This document shows, in pieces, positions 35,517-46,481 of a DNA stretch of 64,000 bases. Made by a program: the position numbers and the translations under genes. Under the pieces are notes generated by a model. That model ran no database searches and was not told the origin of the DNA. It saw only the letters and a program-made list of their open reading frames with translations. Every line of letters begins with the position of its first letter. Position 1 is the first letter of the stretch. Origin of the DNA: Cyprinodon diabolis (lineage: Eukaryota; Chordata; Actinopteri; Cyprinodontiformes; Cyprinodontidae); assembly GCA_030533445.1 (NCBI GenBank), contig CM060064.1, positions 42,365,287 through 42,429,286 of the forward strand, written 5' to 3'.

Positions 35517-35668
35517 TCAGCCAGACAGTTTGATTTCAGGTTCTTCTGGTTCTCCTATATTTGAGGACAAACTGTGTCTCATTTCCTCTTCCTTTTTGGA
35601 TGAGCTAACGCCGTAGTACTGCATGACTTTAAGGAAGATAATGAGGGGAAAGAACATCACAACAGCAC
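35517..35668 (-). CDS. Candidate terminal coding exon of a membrane protein (unidentified)
   Basis: After an AG acceptor at 35669-35670 on the minus strand, 50 codons are open to a TGA at 35517-35519. The peptide has a hydrophobic run (GAVVMFFPLIIFLKVM) followed by a charged tail (KKEEEMRHSLSS..EEPEIKLSG), the layout of a last transmembrane helix with a short cytosolic end. A donor-like GTAAGT lies 98 bases upstream (35761-35766), a normal fish short-intron length. The preceding codons VTLVI would extend the hydrophobic helix in frame, but that upstream piece could be only about 16 bases long (35767-35782) before a stop. The polypyrimidine tract is poor. I do not recognise the protein. It could be chance. 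Confidence 0.3.
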
Positions 35669-35782
35669 CTGTCTTTAACCCACATACTGTACACTTTGTA
35701 CTGTACTCAATATGACCACACAAATGGACTCAATGCTGCTTTGTTAATTGAAGAACAGAGACTTACTGATGACAAGGGTGAC

Positions 35783-36274
35783 CTATAGGTTTATGTTCGT
35801 GCACCACTTCATCCAACTCATGCACCAGCCATGAATCAGCTTACACTAGTATTTAGACTATTTTTGCAGGATGGAATGTGTTATCTATTAAACACAAAGC
35901 AACCTTTTTTAACTGCATTAAAATATTTCTGCTTATTGTTTTAGATGTTCATGTTACCTTTTTGTTCTCACTCCTCACAGAGGAAGTGGCAGGCCCCTAA
36001 ATTGACAAACCTAGGACAAACAGAGAGCTGTATGCTTTAGAAAAGTGTCAAAACCTCATTCATTTTCACAACCTACAGCAGTCAGTACATTTTATAAGAC
36101 TTATGGACCATAAGGTCTTATTGTGCACACACGGACACACCCACACACAAAGAGTAGTATTATCTCTGACATTCACACCCAGCATAACTTAAAATCTGTC
36201 ATTCTGTCTGTACTGCCCTGTAGGTCAATAGCCTAATGCAATCAGCAGGGTTTTTTCTTATAGAAAACTCTATG
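35783..36274. other. No gene seen
   Basis: No further exon of the 35.5-kb candidate could be found upstream on the minus strand by eye. Confidence 0.4.
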
Positions 36275-36350
36275 ATCTGACTGAATTATCTCTGTAAAGT
36301 GCTTTGATATTACATGTTGTGAATTGTCACTATATAGTTAAACTGAAATG
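36275..36350 (+). repeat. Short fragment of the L2-like LINE 3' tail
   Basis: It contains 'gtaaagtgctttgatattaca', 'gttgtgaattgtcactatata' and 'aaactgaaatgaat'. These match, with substitutions, the tail seen at 29720-29773 plus 31386-31415 and, inverted, at 48686-48760. Confidence 0.65.
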
Positions 36351-36537
36351 AATCGAATTTAAAATATATCGCAGATGTATAACATTGAGTCTACCTCTGT
36401 TTTATATTACAATATTAAGATTAATACTTTGAAGTCATTTGAAGTTCATTATATTTGTACTAAGCATTTCAACACATTTAAGCCAAATAATCAGGTCATT
36501 AGCAGGACTCTGGAGAACTTACCTGGACACTGAGGAA

Positions 36538-36940
36538 TAGGGTGTGAATTGGCAAGAATTACGATGTAATATTTATCAAGAAGCATGTGTCATTTTATGA
36601 TTTATCCCAATATATCCTGATACATTAACGAAGATGGTATATTCAATTTCTTATAATAATATAGCTCTGGAAAACCTTACAAGATCTTCTTGTTGCTCTG
36701 TTGTCGCTGTTGCAGAGCTGTTAAAAATAATAGGCTTTTGGGCGGTGTGCTGCCAACTAGTGGCCGGTGGTTTAAAAGTTGGATAGAAGTAAGACAATGA
36801 CATGAATGTTTGCTAATAAATGCTTTATACATTTAAGACCCATTCGGCCATATTCTGAATCGGTATCAATAATATCAGTGTAATGAAATATCTTGAAATT
36901 AGTATTTTGAATTTCAATATCACTTTCTCTTACACCCCTA
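36538..36940. mobile_element. hAT MITE, 403 bp, with 8-bp target duplication
   Basis: The left end TAGGGTGTGAATTGGC and the right end in reverse complement TAGGGGTGTAAGAG are inverted. The flanking 8-mers are ctgaggaa (36530-36537) and ctgaggag (36941-36948), one base apart. TAGGG ends with an 8-bp duplication place it in hAT. The interior is AT-rich with motifs such as 'gatattattgata' and has no coding capacity. Confidence 0.82.
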
Positions 36941-37042
36941 CTGAGGAGGTAATTCAACTGTTTAAGGTATTTGAAAGCAGAGATACATCTATGGATGCAA
37001 CAACGGACCTTAAATGAGGGAATTGAGGAACCCTAATCCCTA

Positions 37043-37327
37043 CACTGGAAAAACGATCTAGAAATAAGTAAAAATTTCTTATATTAAGTGTATTTACCCT
37101 TAATTGGTTAGGTAAATGAGATAGTTTGCCAATGGAATGAGTATTTTTACTCTTAAAATAAGATAATTAGATAAAATGCACTTTAAATAAGACAATGCAA
37201 TTTTTTTTCTTCTTATTTTAAGCGTACATTGTCTTGTTCCATTGGCAAAATGTCTCTTTTACCTCCTCAATCCAAGAAAATTTCACATATTTTAAGAAAA
37301 AAAGGACATTCGATTTTTTTTCCAGTG
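37043..37327. mobile_element. mariner-like palindromic MITE, 285 bp
   Basis: The element starts CACTGGAAAAACGATC and ends with TCGATTTTTTTTCCAGTG, and sits between TA dinucleotides (37041-37042, 37328-37329). Longer mirrored blocks lie inside: 'gccaatggaatgag' against 'gttccattggcaaaa', and 'cttaaaataagataa' against 'cttattttaagc'. A TA duplication with long internal palindromy suits a Tc1/mariner-derived MITE. There is no coding content. Confidence 0.7.
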
Positions 37328-37329
37328 TA

Positions 37330-40300
37330 CAGAGCCAGTTTGAGGGGAAAAAAGGAAATGGAGCAGAGCTTTTAGATTTGAAGACAAGTGATGTGTTTTG
37401 GTCTTAATTCTAAAACCCCTCAATAAAATCTAGATTCAAACATTTTAGTGTTGTTAGACAGAACCTAAAACAAATACTGATTTAGTCTGGTTTGGTTCAA
37501 AATTAAAATTACAGACAGGTTAAAACAGATGGACCTGAACAGAAGTCCTGGATGAATGGCTGAGTCTTGGCACTTCAGTACACAACGATGTAGTGATGAT
37601 CCTCCAACCAATTGATAGGCCAATCTCTTTCTTTAGACACCGAACAAACAAATTATCTCTCCGCTCGCTAGCTTTCTCTGTCAACATTCCAGGTTGTTTG
37701 GCAGGACCAGGAAGACACAGGAAGTCTCAGTTATCACACCCTATGACCAAAAGTTAGTGGCCGCTGTATTGTGCACCTAGCCAATTGAAGTTTAAGAGCA
37801 CTGATCTGTGGGGATAGTCAAGTGGAAAGATGGAGGAAGCTTAATGCAGGGCTTTGCTTAAAGAGATGTTGGATGATGTAAAAGGTTTGGGATTGGAACG
37901 AAGGTTTACCTTTCAGCTGGTCAGTGAGCATTGACCTATAGCCATACTTAAAGTTAATATTAATGTGTCAGATTGGCCTAGTCAATAGGGAACGTGTTGT
38001 AAGGTGAGATACATTTCTATTAAAAAAAAATTTACCCTTCCAATTTCACTGAGCTTGAATAATTTAAAAAACAAAAAATTTAGACTCTTACCTAAAAGAC
38101 TTTCCTCTGTAGTTTTAACAAAGCTCTATGAATTACTGACTCAGTTGGCTGGATTTGATGCATCATACACTTTTCTAATTTTGTGATATAAAAAAAAATT
38201 TCAAACAATACATAATTCTTCTTCCACTTCTACTGTATATTGGATTAAAAATAACAATGAGAAGTAATTTAATAAATCCCATACTTTTAGGTTTGTGTTC
38301 ACAATATTCCTACATTAGGGAAAGTTTCTATAGCTGTAAATAGTTCTATAATACACTATAAGTCGCTTAAGATAAAAGAAAGCAAACACAATAGCAAACA
38401 GTGATGTAGTTGCAGTTGTGCAATGTCTTCTGATCAGATGACGTCACCCTTCACAATAAAACCACCGAAGTAGGTGAAATGTGAAAGACGGTTGTATTCT
38501 TTGCAGAGGTAGATGATGGAGTGTTTCATATCCAGCCTGTGTTATAAATTGGATATAGAAAATCTACCAGCTTTTCAAGTAATCACCATAGAAGCAAGGT
38601 AGATTTATTTGCATCGTAGAGCCACGTTTGAGCTTGTCATGGATTTTTTTTTCTCTTCACTTACCCCCTCCTGTTTTAGAGCTGTGTTAGATGTACAATG
38701 AAAAAAATCAAGCTACCGGTAAACAAAAGGAACACCTCTGGTATTTTAGCAATTTTAATCTCTTCAGAAATAATTCTTGGATTGTATTCAACATGCTATG
38801 TAATGAAAAGACAAACATTGGAACAGAAGTTGCTGTGTATGCAACAGTGGCTCTGAAAATCAAAGTACTGTTTTATCCATGAAAAGTCAGCCTAGAACTG
38901 AATGTGTTGGTTCCCACAGTTCTACACATTTCCTGTTTACTGTTAAGCTCCTTATCTTATCTGAAACTATAAATTTAGGTTGTTTGTGTGTATTTTTGTT
39001 GTGTGACTTTCCTGATTAGATAAGGTATAATATAATGAATTAGTCAGACCAAAAAATAACAAACAATAAGGTGGTTCTAGGTTGTTTGATTGAGCTGCAG
39101 TCAAACCTCTTGAAGAAATGGATTTCGTATCTTTGGCCCTGTGTCTGTGCAAATATGTCTAAAATATTTAAAGGTGAAATTCTAGGATGCACCACTTTAT
39201 GTTGATTATTATCTATATCCTCTGCTTAAAAGAAGTCCCGTTAGACACTCCCTCTAAGATAAGGCTGCACAAACCACATCACACACACAATGAAAATACA
39301 CACTTTTGAAATTGGATATTGCCATTTAAAGACAAAAGGCAAAAAAGCCAAAGCAATGCATGAACACTTACTCTACATCATGATGTTTTATCTTTCAAGA
39401 AGGCTTCAGTTCTTGTCATACTTTAAAGTCCTGTTTGCTCCAATGGAGAACCGCTTGATTTAAACTTGGCAGTGGTACAAAGAATCTTATTTTACTCCAT
39501 CGTCTTTGATGTAAAGATAAAAGGAACCAAAAAAGATCAGCATTTTAAAAAAATTTCAACATGATGCTCGGGAAGTGGACTTCCTGAGCTAAAACTCTGT
39601 AATTGATTGATCAGTATTCGTTGGAAGCATTAGGGTAACTGGTTAGGTTGCCCAAGTCCATTCCATTTTTTTTCCTGCACATCTCCAACATCAATGGTCT
39701 TGTTAACGGTCTCTGCAGAGCTGAACGACAGGCATAGGGAACTTAACCGTTTGGCTCAGGTGTGTTAAAGAAAAGGTGCATCTAAAAGTTTCAGGGTGGT
39801 GACTCTTGAAGACTGGAATTCAACACTCCTGAGTTAGGGTTGAGAAGTCTAAAATTGCCATCAGCAGACAGGAAGGTTGAGTAATACAGAACTATTATTA
39901 TTGTTATGCTTGAGACATAGATATAAAAATATATATTGTTTTCTTATATAGTTTTAAGCTACAGTTTCATTTCTGAAAACATGATTGAATTTCACAGCCT
40001 ATAGAAAAGCCCGCTCTGTAGCCAGCCGCATAAACAGTGTTATTTTACTCTCACAAATAACTTAATGGTGAGATATTCAATTTAAAAGACTATTGGTTGT
40101 ATTTTGTATGTATATTTAGAGAACTTTAACTAATAATAGATTACTGAAATGCATCTGAGGAGGAAAAATTGTAGCGAAACCCAGTGAAAAGTTGTATTGC
40201 AAAACTTGCTATTCCTGTGCATTAAAATCCCTTTTTTATCCTCTAATGGCCCATCTGCTTTCTTTTGTTTCAGTTTTGCATGTTTGTTTTTGTTTGTCGG

Positions 40301-40401
40301 ATTAGGGTAAAATTGGTGATTGGATTTTATTGTTAAAGTCAGCGGGACGTTTTTCTGTCTGGCTCCTGACTTCCCTTAGAGTGTGAAATTCAGAGATTGC
40401 T
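37330..40401. other. No gene seen
   Basis: Long AT-rich stretch. Short frames around 38004-38186 and 38691-38882 lack domains. Nothing else was recognised. Confidence 0.45.
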
Positions 40402-40410
40402 GCAGCTTCA

Positions 40411-40974
40411 TAGCCTCGTGAGACCATCCTGATCTCGCGAGCTTTCAAGGTTTCACTCGCAGATCAGTCTGGAGACTCTCCGTTGAAGAAAATTTGGAGC
40501 CGTTCACCAAACGAACGTCCAATCAGCATTGGCTTTGAGGCAGGTTGAGGTGTGACGCAACGAGAAGCGCGACAGTTCAGTCTAAAGAACATGGCGGCTT
40601 CAGCCGATGAAACAAGCGTTAGCGTGGCTATCGAGCAAGTTTTATCGGAATTACAGAGTATTTCTTCACTGAAAGAAGAGCAAAACACTGCTCTGGAGGC
40701 TTTTCTCAGAGGAGAAGATGTTTTTGCTCTTCTCCCGACTGGTTTCGGCAAGAGTTTGATCTATCAATTGGCTTCTGCCTGGCTTGTGGGCGTGTTTTCG
40801 TCGTCGCTCTGTTAGTACTTCATATGCTTCGTTGATCTGATTGGTTTATTTGGCCCGTCTATCACCAACATAGGCCAATCAGCTAACCAGTATTTTCGCC
40901 CCTTCCCAAAATTACTTCAACGGAAGGTTTCTAGATGGATATGCGGAGCAAATCCATCTGGCGGAGTCAGGTTA
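40411..40974 (+). mobile_element. 564-bp non-autonomous element carrying the start of a RecQ-like helicase frame (copy 1)
   Basis: The ends are TAGCCTCGTGAGACC and, in reverse complement, TAACCTGACTCCGCC. They are flanked by a perfect 9-bp repeat, gcagcttca, at 40402-40410 and 40975-40983. A second copy of exactly the same length sits at 45498-46061 inside a hAT element. An 8-9-bp duplication fits Mutator-like, Merlin or P-type transposons; the superfamily is not settled. The interior is GC-richer than the flanks and carries an ATG-led frame with a helicase ATP-binding motif. It is either an internally deleted derivative of a helicase-encoding transposon or an element that captured a helicase gene fragment. 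Confidence 0.85.
40591..40815 (+). CDS. Truncated RecQ-like helicase N-terminus within the 564-bp element (74 aa)
   Basis: The frame starts at an ATG in a strong context (aacATGg) and reads to a stop at 40813-40815. Residues 27-62 resemble the start of a RecQ-type superfamily-2 helicase core: SLKEEQNTALEAFLRGEDVF, then the Walker A motif PTGFGKS (49-55), then LIYQLA. All other helicase motifs are missing, so it cannot unwind DNA. The last dozen codons look like read-through into non-coding sequence. A minus-strand frame through the same bases (40464-40751) is open in both copies but has no similarity I know, and is taken as a shadow. Confidence 0.65.
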   Translation: MAASADETSVSVAIEQVLSELQSISSLKEEQNTALEAFLRGEDVFALLPTGFGKSLIYQLASAWLVGVFSSSLC

Positions 40975-40983
40975 GCAGCTTCA

Positions 40984-42414
40984 CGCCAAGCTTAGTTTTT
41001 GTAGGAATATTTTGTTTAGCTGCTCAGCTCCAGTAACTACACCCACACTGCACGGTGGCTGATATGAGTGTACACATTGATTTTAATTGTTTAAGTTCCT
41101 GGTGGCACTCTGACTGCACTATGTTCAGTTTGAGCTAAAGGAGCTTCGATTTTTACCCTTTTGATGCTTTCCCCAGCCTGCTGAAATAATGCAATGTTTA
41201 TAAGACTTGCATATATTACATGCAAATCTTGCATATATTAAGGGTTTTTAACTCCTTATTTCAGTTAGTCTTATGACTTTCTGCTTACAAACAATTGACA
41301 ATTTTATGCATGCCTTTTCTGCTAAGTTTTCACCTTAGAGTTTAAGAGTTGTGGAGACAGTCCCTTTCAAAGCCATTTAGAGGTGCATGAAGGAAGTTAA
41401 GGAATATTGTTTAACAGTTTTAAGTTCCTCTTAAGACGGTGACCTAATATGTCAATCCTGCCAAAAATACATATTTTTGTTGATCTCATTATGCAAAATG
41501 CGCTTGCATGAAAAAACATCCTTAGGAAGAAGAAAAAAAATGTTCACTCTTTTATTTCATGTTTTTCTACCATTCTAACCACAAATCCTCACACAGTCAA
41601 CTGATTTATAAGCATTTACAATTTATTATTTTGCTATATTTTCTCCATACAATGCGGGATGTGAAATTGTTGCTTTGATTTGATTTTTTTAATATGCTTT
41701 AAATATTAACTTTGAAAAACATAGCAAGGAAATGTATATATTTCCTCAACTGAACTGAAATATTTATGCAGAGGCTCTACTGTGTTTTTTGATGTTGTAA
41801 CTGTGGCAGAGCTGTGAGTTACAGTGATTCCTGGTGGATGTTTCTACTTGTGTTCATAGATGCATACTTTTTTGCTTTCATGCATTTTTCTCCATGTATG
41901 CATGAATGGATCTAGTTGTGTGAACTGTGTTAAAGTTTGTCTGATTAACGTGTATTAATGTGTGCATGTGGAATGCAGGCTGCCGACAGAGTGTAGATTT
42001 ACTGGCGGAAACACACTGCCAAAGAACAGGAGTGGTCAGATTAATCACTTCTGTGTGTGTTAGTGTGTGCGCTAACATTTTTTACAGTGTGAGGTGAAGT
42101 TTTCCAACAAACTAAGTTCTAATTGCGACCTAAAGCTAGGCCTGACACGGAAATGTTTTGTTTTTATGGTCAGGGTTAGGTCACAGAAATTAATGGAAAA
42201 TAGAGTTCAATGCAAAGTCCTTGTAAAGATAGGTAGACATAATATGTGTGGGTGGAGCTGAGGATGAGGGGGAATTTTTAAAGTTATAAAATATGGAGGG
42301 CAGGCACAGACTGATAACTCAAATAGATTTTGACAGTTTTAAAATATCAAGGATGTCTTTTATAAATGTCCAAAGGTCGAGTTAGAATCCGCTCTACTAT
42401 TCTATAATGACACA
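40984..42414. other. No gene seen
   Basis: AT-rich. A short direct repeat of 'cttgcatatatta' occurs near 41206-41240. No elements recognised. Confidence 0.4.
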
Positions 42415-42478
42415 ACCACTCAGGCTTGGACTGGTAATCTGTGATACCGGGCATTTGCCCAGTGGGCCAGTCCTAATT
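42415..42478. repeat. Fragment of a dispersed repeat ('gggcatttgcccagtgggcc')
   Basis: The phrase 'ggactggtaatctgtgatac' followed by 'gggcatttgcccagtgggcc' is a familiar piece of a fish DNA-transposon-like repeat. Only this one end is visible. Its borders and class are uncertain. Confidence 0.4.
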
Positions 42479-43264
42479 TCAGCAAGTGAGCGCCGACCCT
42501 CCTTCAATCATACTGGCGCAAACACTCTCCGGCCAAAGCTCCTACCTGTGACAGTAGATAACACAAGGAGCTCAAGAAGTAATCCAATGTTAACTACCTT
42601 AATTATGCATGCAGTTCCTTGTCATGCACATCCTTGTGACGGTTGGCATATGGTGTAATTTTCTATTTCTTTAAACTGTAAAATCCTTGCAACAAAATAA
42701 ATTATAATAAAAGTAAAATGCTTTCTTTAAACCAAACTACGATGTTCTTCTTATATTTGGCGAATTTATATTTAAATATTCTGCAAAAAAATGTTGCGGC
42801 GCATGATGGGCTTTTGCATCTGGCGGCTAAGGTTTCCCGTCTTACATGCATTGTTGCCATGGTTGGGTTGTTTCCCAATCTGTCAATTTAAGATGGCCGT
42901 CGGTGAGTGAAAAATGTTTTGTGCATTGTAGATGGGCCGGTGTGGATGCAAAAAATGCCAAGGCTGAAAATCATTCCCAGTGCCAGCCTGCAACCATTAT
43001 ACATAATGTCATTTTAGCATCTCTGTATGAATTTTGTCTCATATCCATCAGTTTTGGAGGAAAGACATGTGTTAAAATGGCTGCATATAAAAACAAAACA
43101 TACAAATGTTTGATTAGGGAAAATGTTCTCTTTCAAAATCATCTTGTGACATTCCAACGAAATAAAATGGCATTCTCAGAATCATGATTTTACGAGCTTA
43201 CTTAATACATTTCTTTGACATTTTGCATAAAGATTGATTTTAATGCAAATTTTAATGTTTATTT
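42479..43264. other. No gene seen
   Basis: A 113-codon plus-strand frame at 42846-43187 has no recognised domain, splice context or repeat similarity. Confidence 0.35.
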
Positions 43265-43265
43265 T

Positions 43266-43297
<32 letters not shown>

Positions 43298-43298
43298 T
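43265..43298. repeat. TTTC microsatellite
   Basis: About eight perfect TTTC units. Confidence 0.95.
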
Positions 43299-43571
43299 GC
43301 CTTTCCTTTATTTCGAATGGGACCATGCATATTCACAGACAGGCTTACAAAGGGGTTTAACATGTAAATATGTCATATTTAGCCATTCAGGCTCATTGTC
43401 TTCTATAGTTCTATCTGCAGTTTAAGTCTGCAGTATTGAAACTAGGAATAAAATACACTACAGAATCCTATCATTAGTAGCATAAGATAGAAGCAGCCTT
43501 AACTGTCCTACAGTGGGGAAATTCAGATGTGTCGGTGACAAAGCAAAAGGGCAATGGAAGCATGCAGGTGC

Positions 43572-44081
43572 TAGGGTTTTCAAAAGTATTGATACTCAAA
43601 AAAGTATCGATACTGAAACATTGTATCCGGATACAATACTCATTTTCAAAAGTATCGATACAGCCATCTAAAGTGCAGAATAGTGGAAAATACACTTTCT
43701 GAACACTGTGTGATTGAATAATTCTGTGCATTTTTTAGTGTCAGACTTTTTTTGTAACAGGCGCAGCTACTGATAATTAATTTTTGTTTTTTAACTGGTT
43801 TGGCTAGTGTCTTTATGTCTGCAAAACATAGCCAAGGAAGGAACACTTAATTTTAATTTTGTAAGTTTTTTCTCAAGCTTGCTTAATATTGTGCACAGCA
43901 TACAACCTCAAAATATTATTCTTATTGTTTTTTTTATTTATTTCTTGTATTTTCTTAGTAATGAAAATATTTCTGTTGAATTTTAGAGTTTTGTTTTTAT
44001 TCTTGTGGTATCGAAAAGAGTATTGAATATTTTACTTAGTATCGGTATCGAGTTGAAAAGTTTTGTATCGTGACAACCCTA
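43572..44081. mobile_element. hAT MITE, 510 bp, with perfect 8-bp duplication
   Basis: The element starts TAGGGTTTTCAAAAGTATTG and ends GACAACCCTA. It is flanked by gcaggtgc at 43564-43571 and 44082-44089. Both ends hold 'aaagtatcgatac' and 'agtatcggtatcgag' subterminal motifs. The interior is AT-rich and non-coding. The perfect 8-bp duplication makes the hAT call firm. Confidence 0.9.
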
Positions 44082-44089
44082 GCAGGTGC

Positions 44090-45349
44090 ACACAAGACTA
44101 TGAATATAAAAGATAAAAATAATTAAATAGAGAGACTGTACAGCAAAAAAAGGAAAAACAAAAAAAATCTCACACTGCAATTATTTAAAAACCATAGACA
44201 TCGGCCAATTGATAAATGAAATTAAAAACTTTGAAGAAACTATGAACATTTTTGTCAAACAAAACCTCTGATGTTTCAGATAAAGGAAAGGCAGCAGTGT
44301 ATATCTGTGGTATGTGGGTGTGGTTTACTGGCTCTAAATGTGTAACTAAACTCAAAGTGAGCAGTGATCCTTCCACCCCGGTCCTGCCTGTGTGTGCTGT
44401 ACGAATGAGTGTGAATATGCGCTGATGAGTGGTATAATTTGCCAGAACTCTTGAATTTCAAATGTGCTTGTATTCCACCCACATTCACACCTGTGTTAAC
44501 ATGAAATGTGATGATTCTGCTAAAGATGGCCCAGCCTCTCACACATGTTCAGAACTTCTCATGTGTTTTCATCTGATGTCTATTTCCTTTTTGATTTTTT
44601 CCCTTCTCTGCATGAAGCTGCTATATATACAAAGCCTGGTGTTTGAGAGCAAAGTTTCTAGAAATCCAGACTCTTAGCAGCTTTGAACATTTGTTTATAA
44701 TAACAGACCTACCCTAGAGTTCCAGTACCAAGCAAAACATTCAGTAAAAAGAATGATTTTGTTTGTTGTACATCTATTTTAAGTGTAAATTAAAATACAG
44801 CTGTGGTTTATCCCAGACATTTAAAGGAGTGGCTTAACTTTCAATTGTTTTAAGAGGAATTGTTGTGAAAAGGCAGAACTGAGATGTATCTTATTTAAAA
44901 CCAAGCGGCGCTCTCATCTGTTGTCGTTCTGTGTGAGAAAATTATTCTAATGTTTCCAGGAAAGTGTATAATTACTTACATAAGCTATACTTGAAGATTT
45001 TCTTCCCATGCATATGTTTACAGTCTGGTTTATTCTCACATCAGTGGGAATCTTATTGGCTGTCTGGAGCTATGATTAAAGAACTGCAGCAACAACGTTT
45101 AAAACAACTGAGACTTTACTGCTCCAGTGAGGGAGGGAGGGTTAGAGAGTAGAAGAAGATGACTGAAAGCGAAGCTTCATAACTGGAAATGAAGGGAAGG
45201 CTTACTTGAAAAAATGTATGAGAAATCTCACTAAGGGGCTAAAAAGTAGTTATTTTATCTATTATCATTTATCTATGATTAGCTCTGTTAGCACAGTTAG
45301 CATAGACGGCTGTAACAGTTTTGTCAGCATCTTCAAACAGGCAGCAAAC
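44090..45349. other. No gene seen
   Basis: Several short frames overlap on both strands without domains. Confidence 0.4.
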
Positions 45350-45497
45350 ATTTCCAGCAGTGTTGTAGTACTCAAGATTAGTCTTGGTCTCGAGACAATT
45401 TTTTGATGGTCTCGGTCTTGTCTCAAACTTGACCGCATTTGGTCTCGGTATTGTCTTGGTCTCGGGCGCTGAGGACTCGGCATTTTATTTCAAGACC

Positions 45498-46061
45498 TAA
45501 CTTGACTCCGCCAGATGGATTTGCTCCGCATATCCATCTAGAAACCTTCCGTCGAAGTAATTTTGGGAAGGGGCGAAAATACTGGTTAGCTGATTGGCCT
45601 ATGTTGGTTATAGACGGGCCAAATAAACCAATCAGATCAACGAAGCATATGACGTACTAACAGAGCGACGACGAAAACACAACCACAAGCCAGGCACAAG
45701 CCAATTGATAGATCGAACTCTTGCCGAAACCAGTCGGGAGAAGAGCAAAAACATCTTTTCCTCTGAGAAAAGCCTCCAGAGCAGTGTTTTGCTCTTCTTT
45801 CACTGAAGAAATACTCTGTAATTCCGATAAAACCTACTCGATAGCCACGCTAACGCTAGTTTCATTGGCTAAAGCCGCCATGTTCTTTAGACTGAACTGT
45901 CGGGCTTCTCGTTGCGTCACACCTCAACCCGCCTCAAAGCCAACGCTGAATGGACGTTCGTTTGGTGAATGGCTCCAAATATTCTTTAACGGAAAGTAGC
46001 CAGATTGATCTGCGAGTGAAACCTTGAAAGCTCGCAAGATCAGGATGGTCTCATCTGGCTA
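45498..46061 (-). mobile_element. 564-bp RecQ-fragment element, copy 2, nested in the hAT element
   Basis: It is in reverse orientation relative to copy 1 and of identical length, with TAACTTGACTCCGCC at the left and, in reverse complement, TAGCCAGATGAGACC at the right. The flanking 9-mers are ttcaagacc (45489-45497) and gccaagacc (46062-46070), matching at 7 of 9, which supports a 9-bp duplication. The position inside the hAT element shows it arrived after that element. Confidence 0.85.
45657..45881 (-). pseudogene. RecQ-like helicase N-terminus, broken copy
   Basis: It aligns base for base with 40591-40815 and keeps the ATG at 45879-45881. Codon 16 is a TAG stop (45834-45836) where copy 1 has glutamine. 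The glycine-rich Walker A motif is kept, but the following leucine has become serine. The copy is therefore a pseudogene. The plus-strand frame through it (45721-45999) is a shadow. Confidence 0.75.
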
Positions 46062-46301
46062 GCCAAGACCACAACTGTAGAAAAAACGCTAATCATCAGA
46101 ATATTATCAGTTTCTTTAAGATCCTTCTTTTTATCGGATGCTTAGATTCAAATCCAAGCAATAACCTGTCTCATTGGTAAATGCATGTTTTTTTTGTTTG
46201 TTTTCTTTTTGTTTTTTACCGCTGACACGCCCACCCCCTTTCACCTGCGCGCGGGCTGCAGTACTTGAAAGTCACAAGTGGTTGTCTGAGAACGGGATAA
46301 G

Positions 46302-46481
46302 ATGTCGGCCAAATCATCGGTTATAAAATTTGGCTATTTAAATCACAAAGAATATATTTGTAAAGCAACATTGAGAAAAAAGCATACAGCGCAATGTAAG
46401 TTCTGCAGTGCTTCACTATCAGAGACGGTAGAGACTTATTACTTAAAAGATGTTTATGTTAATTCCAGTTCTGTGTGTTAA
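46302..46481 (+). pseudogene. N-terminal remnant of a hAT transposase (BED-finger-like), 59 aa
   Basis: The frame from ATG at 46302 to TAA at 46479-46481 gives a peptide starting MSAKSSVIKFGYLNHKEY and containing KKHTAQCKFCSASLSE. The basic stretch followed by a C-x2-C knuckle resembles the first half of a BED-type zinc finger at the N-terminus of hAT transposases. The second half (histidine pair) and the catalytic domain are absent. The short relative at 6941-7771 lacks this block but shares the sequence just after it, so this copy sits nearer the autonomous ancestor. Confidence 0.5.

Noticed and set aside
40464..40751. Minus-strand frame through the RecQ-fragment element, also open in the second copy (45721-45999)
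   Set aside because: The opposite strand carries the helicase Walker A motif and a start codon in good context. The antisense frame has no known motif, and its openness in both copies follows from their close similarity.
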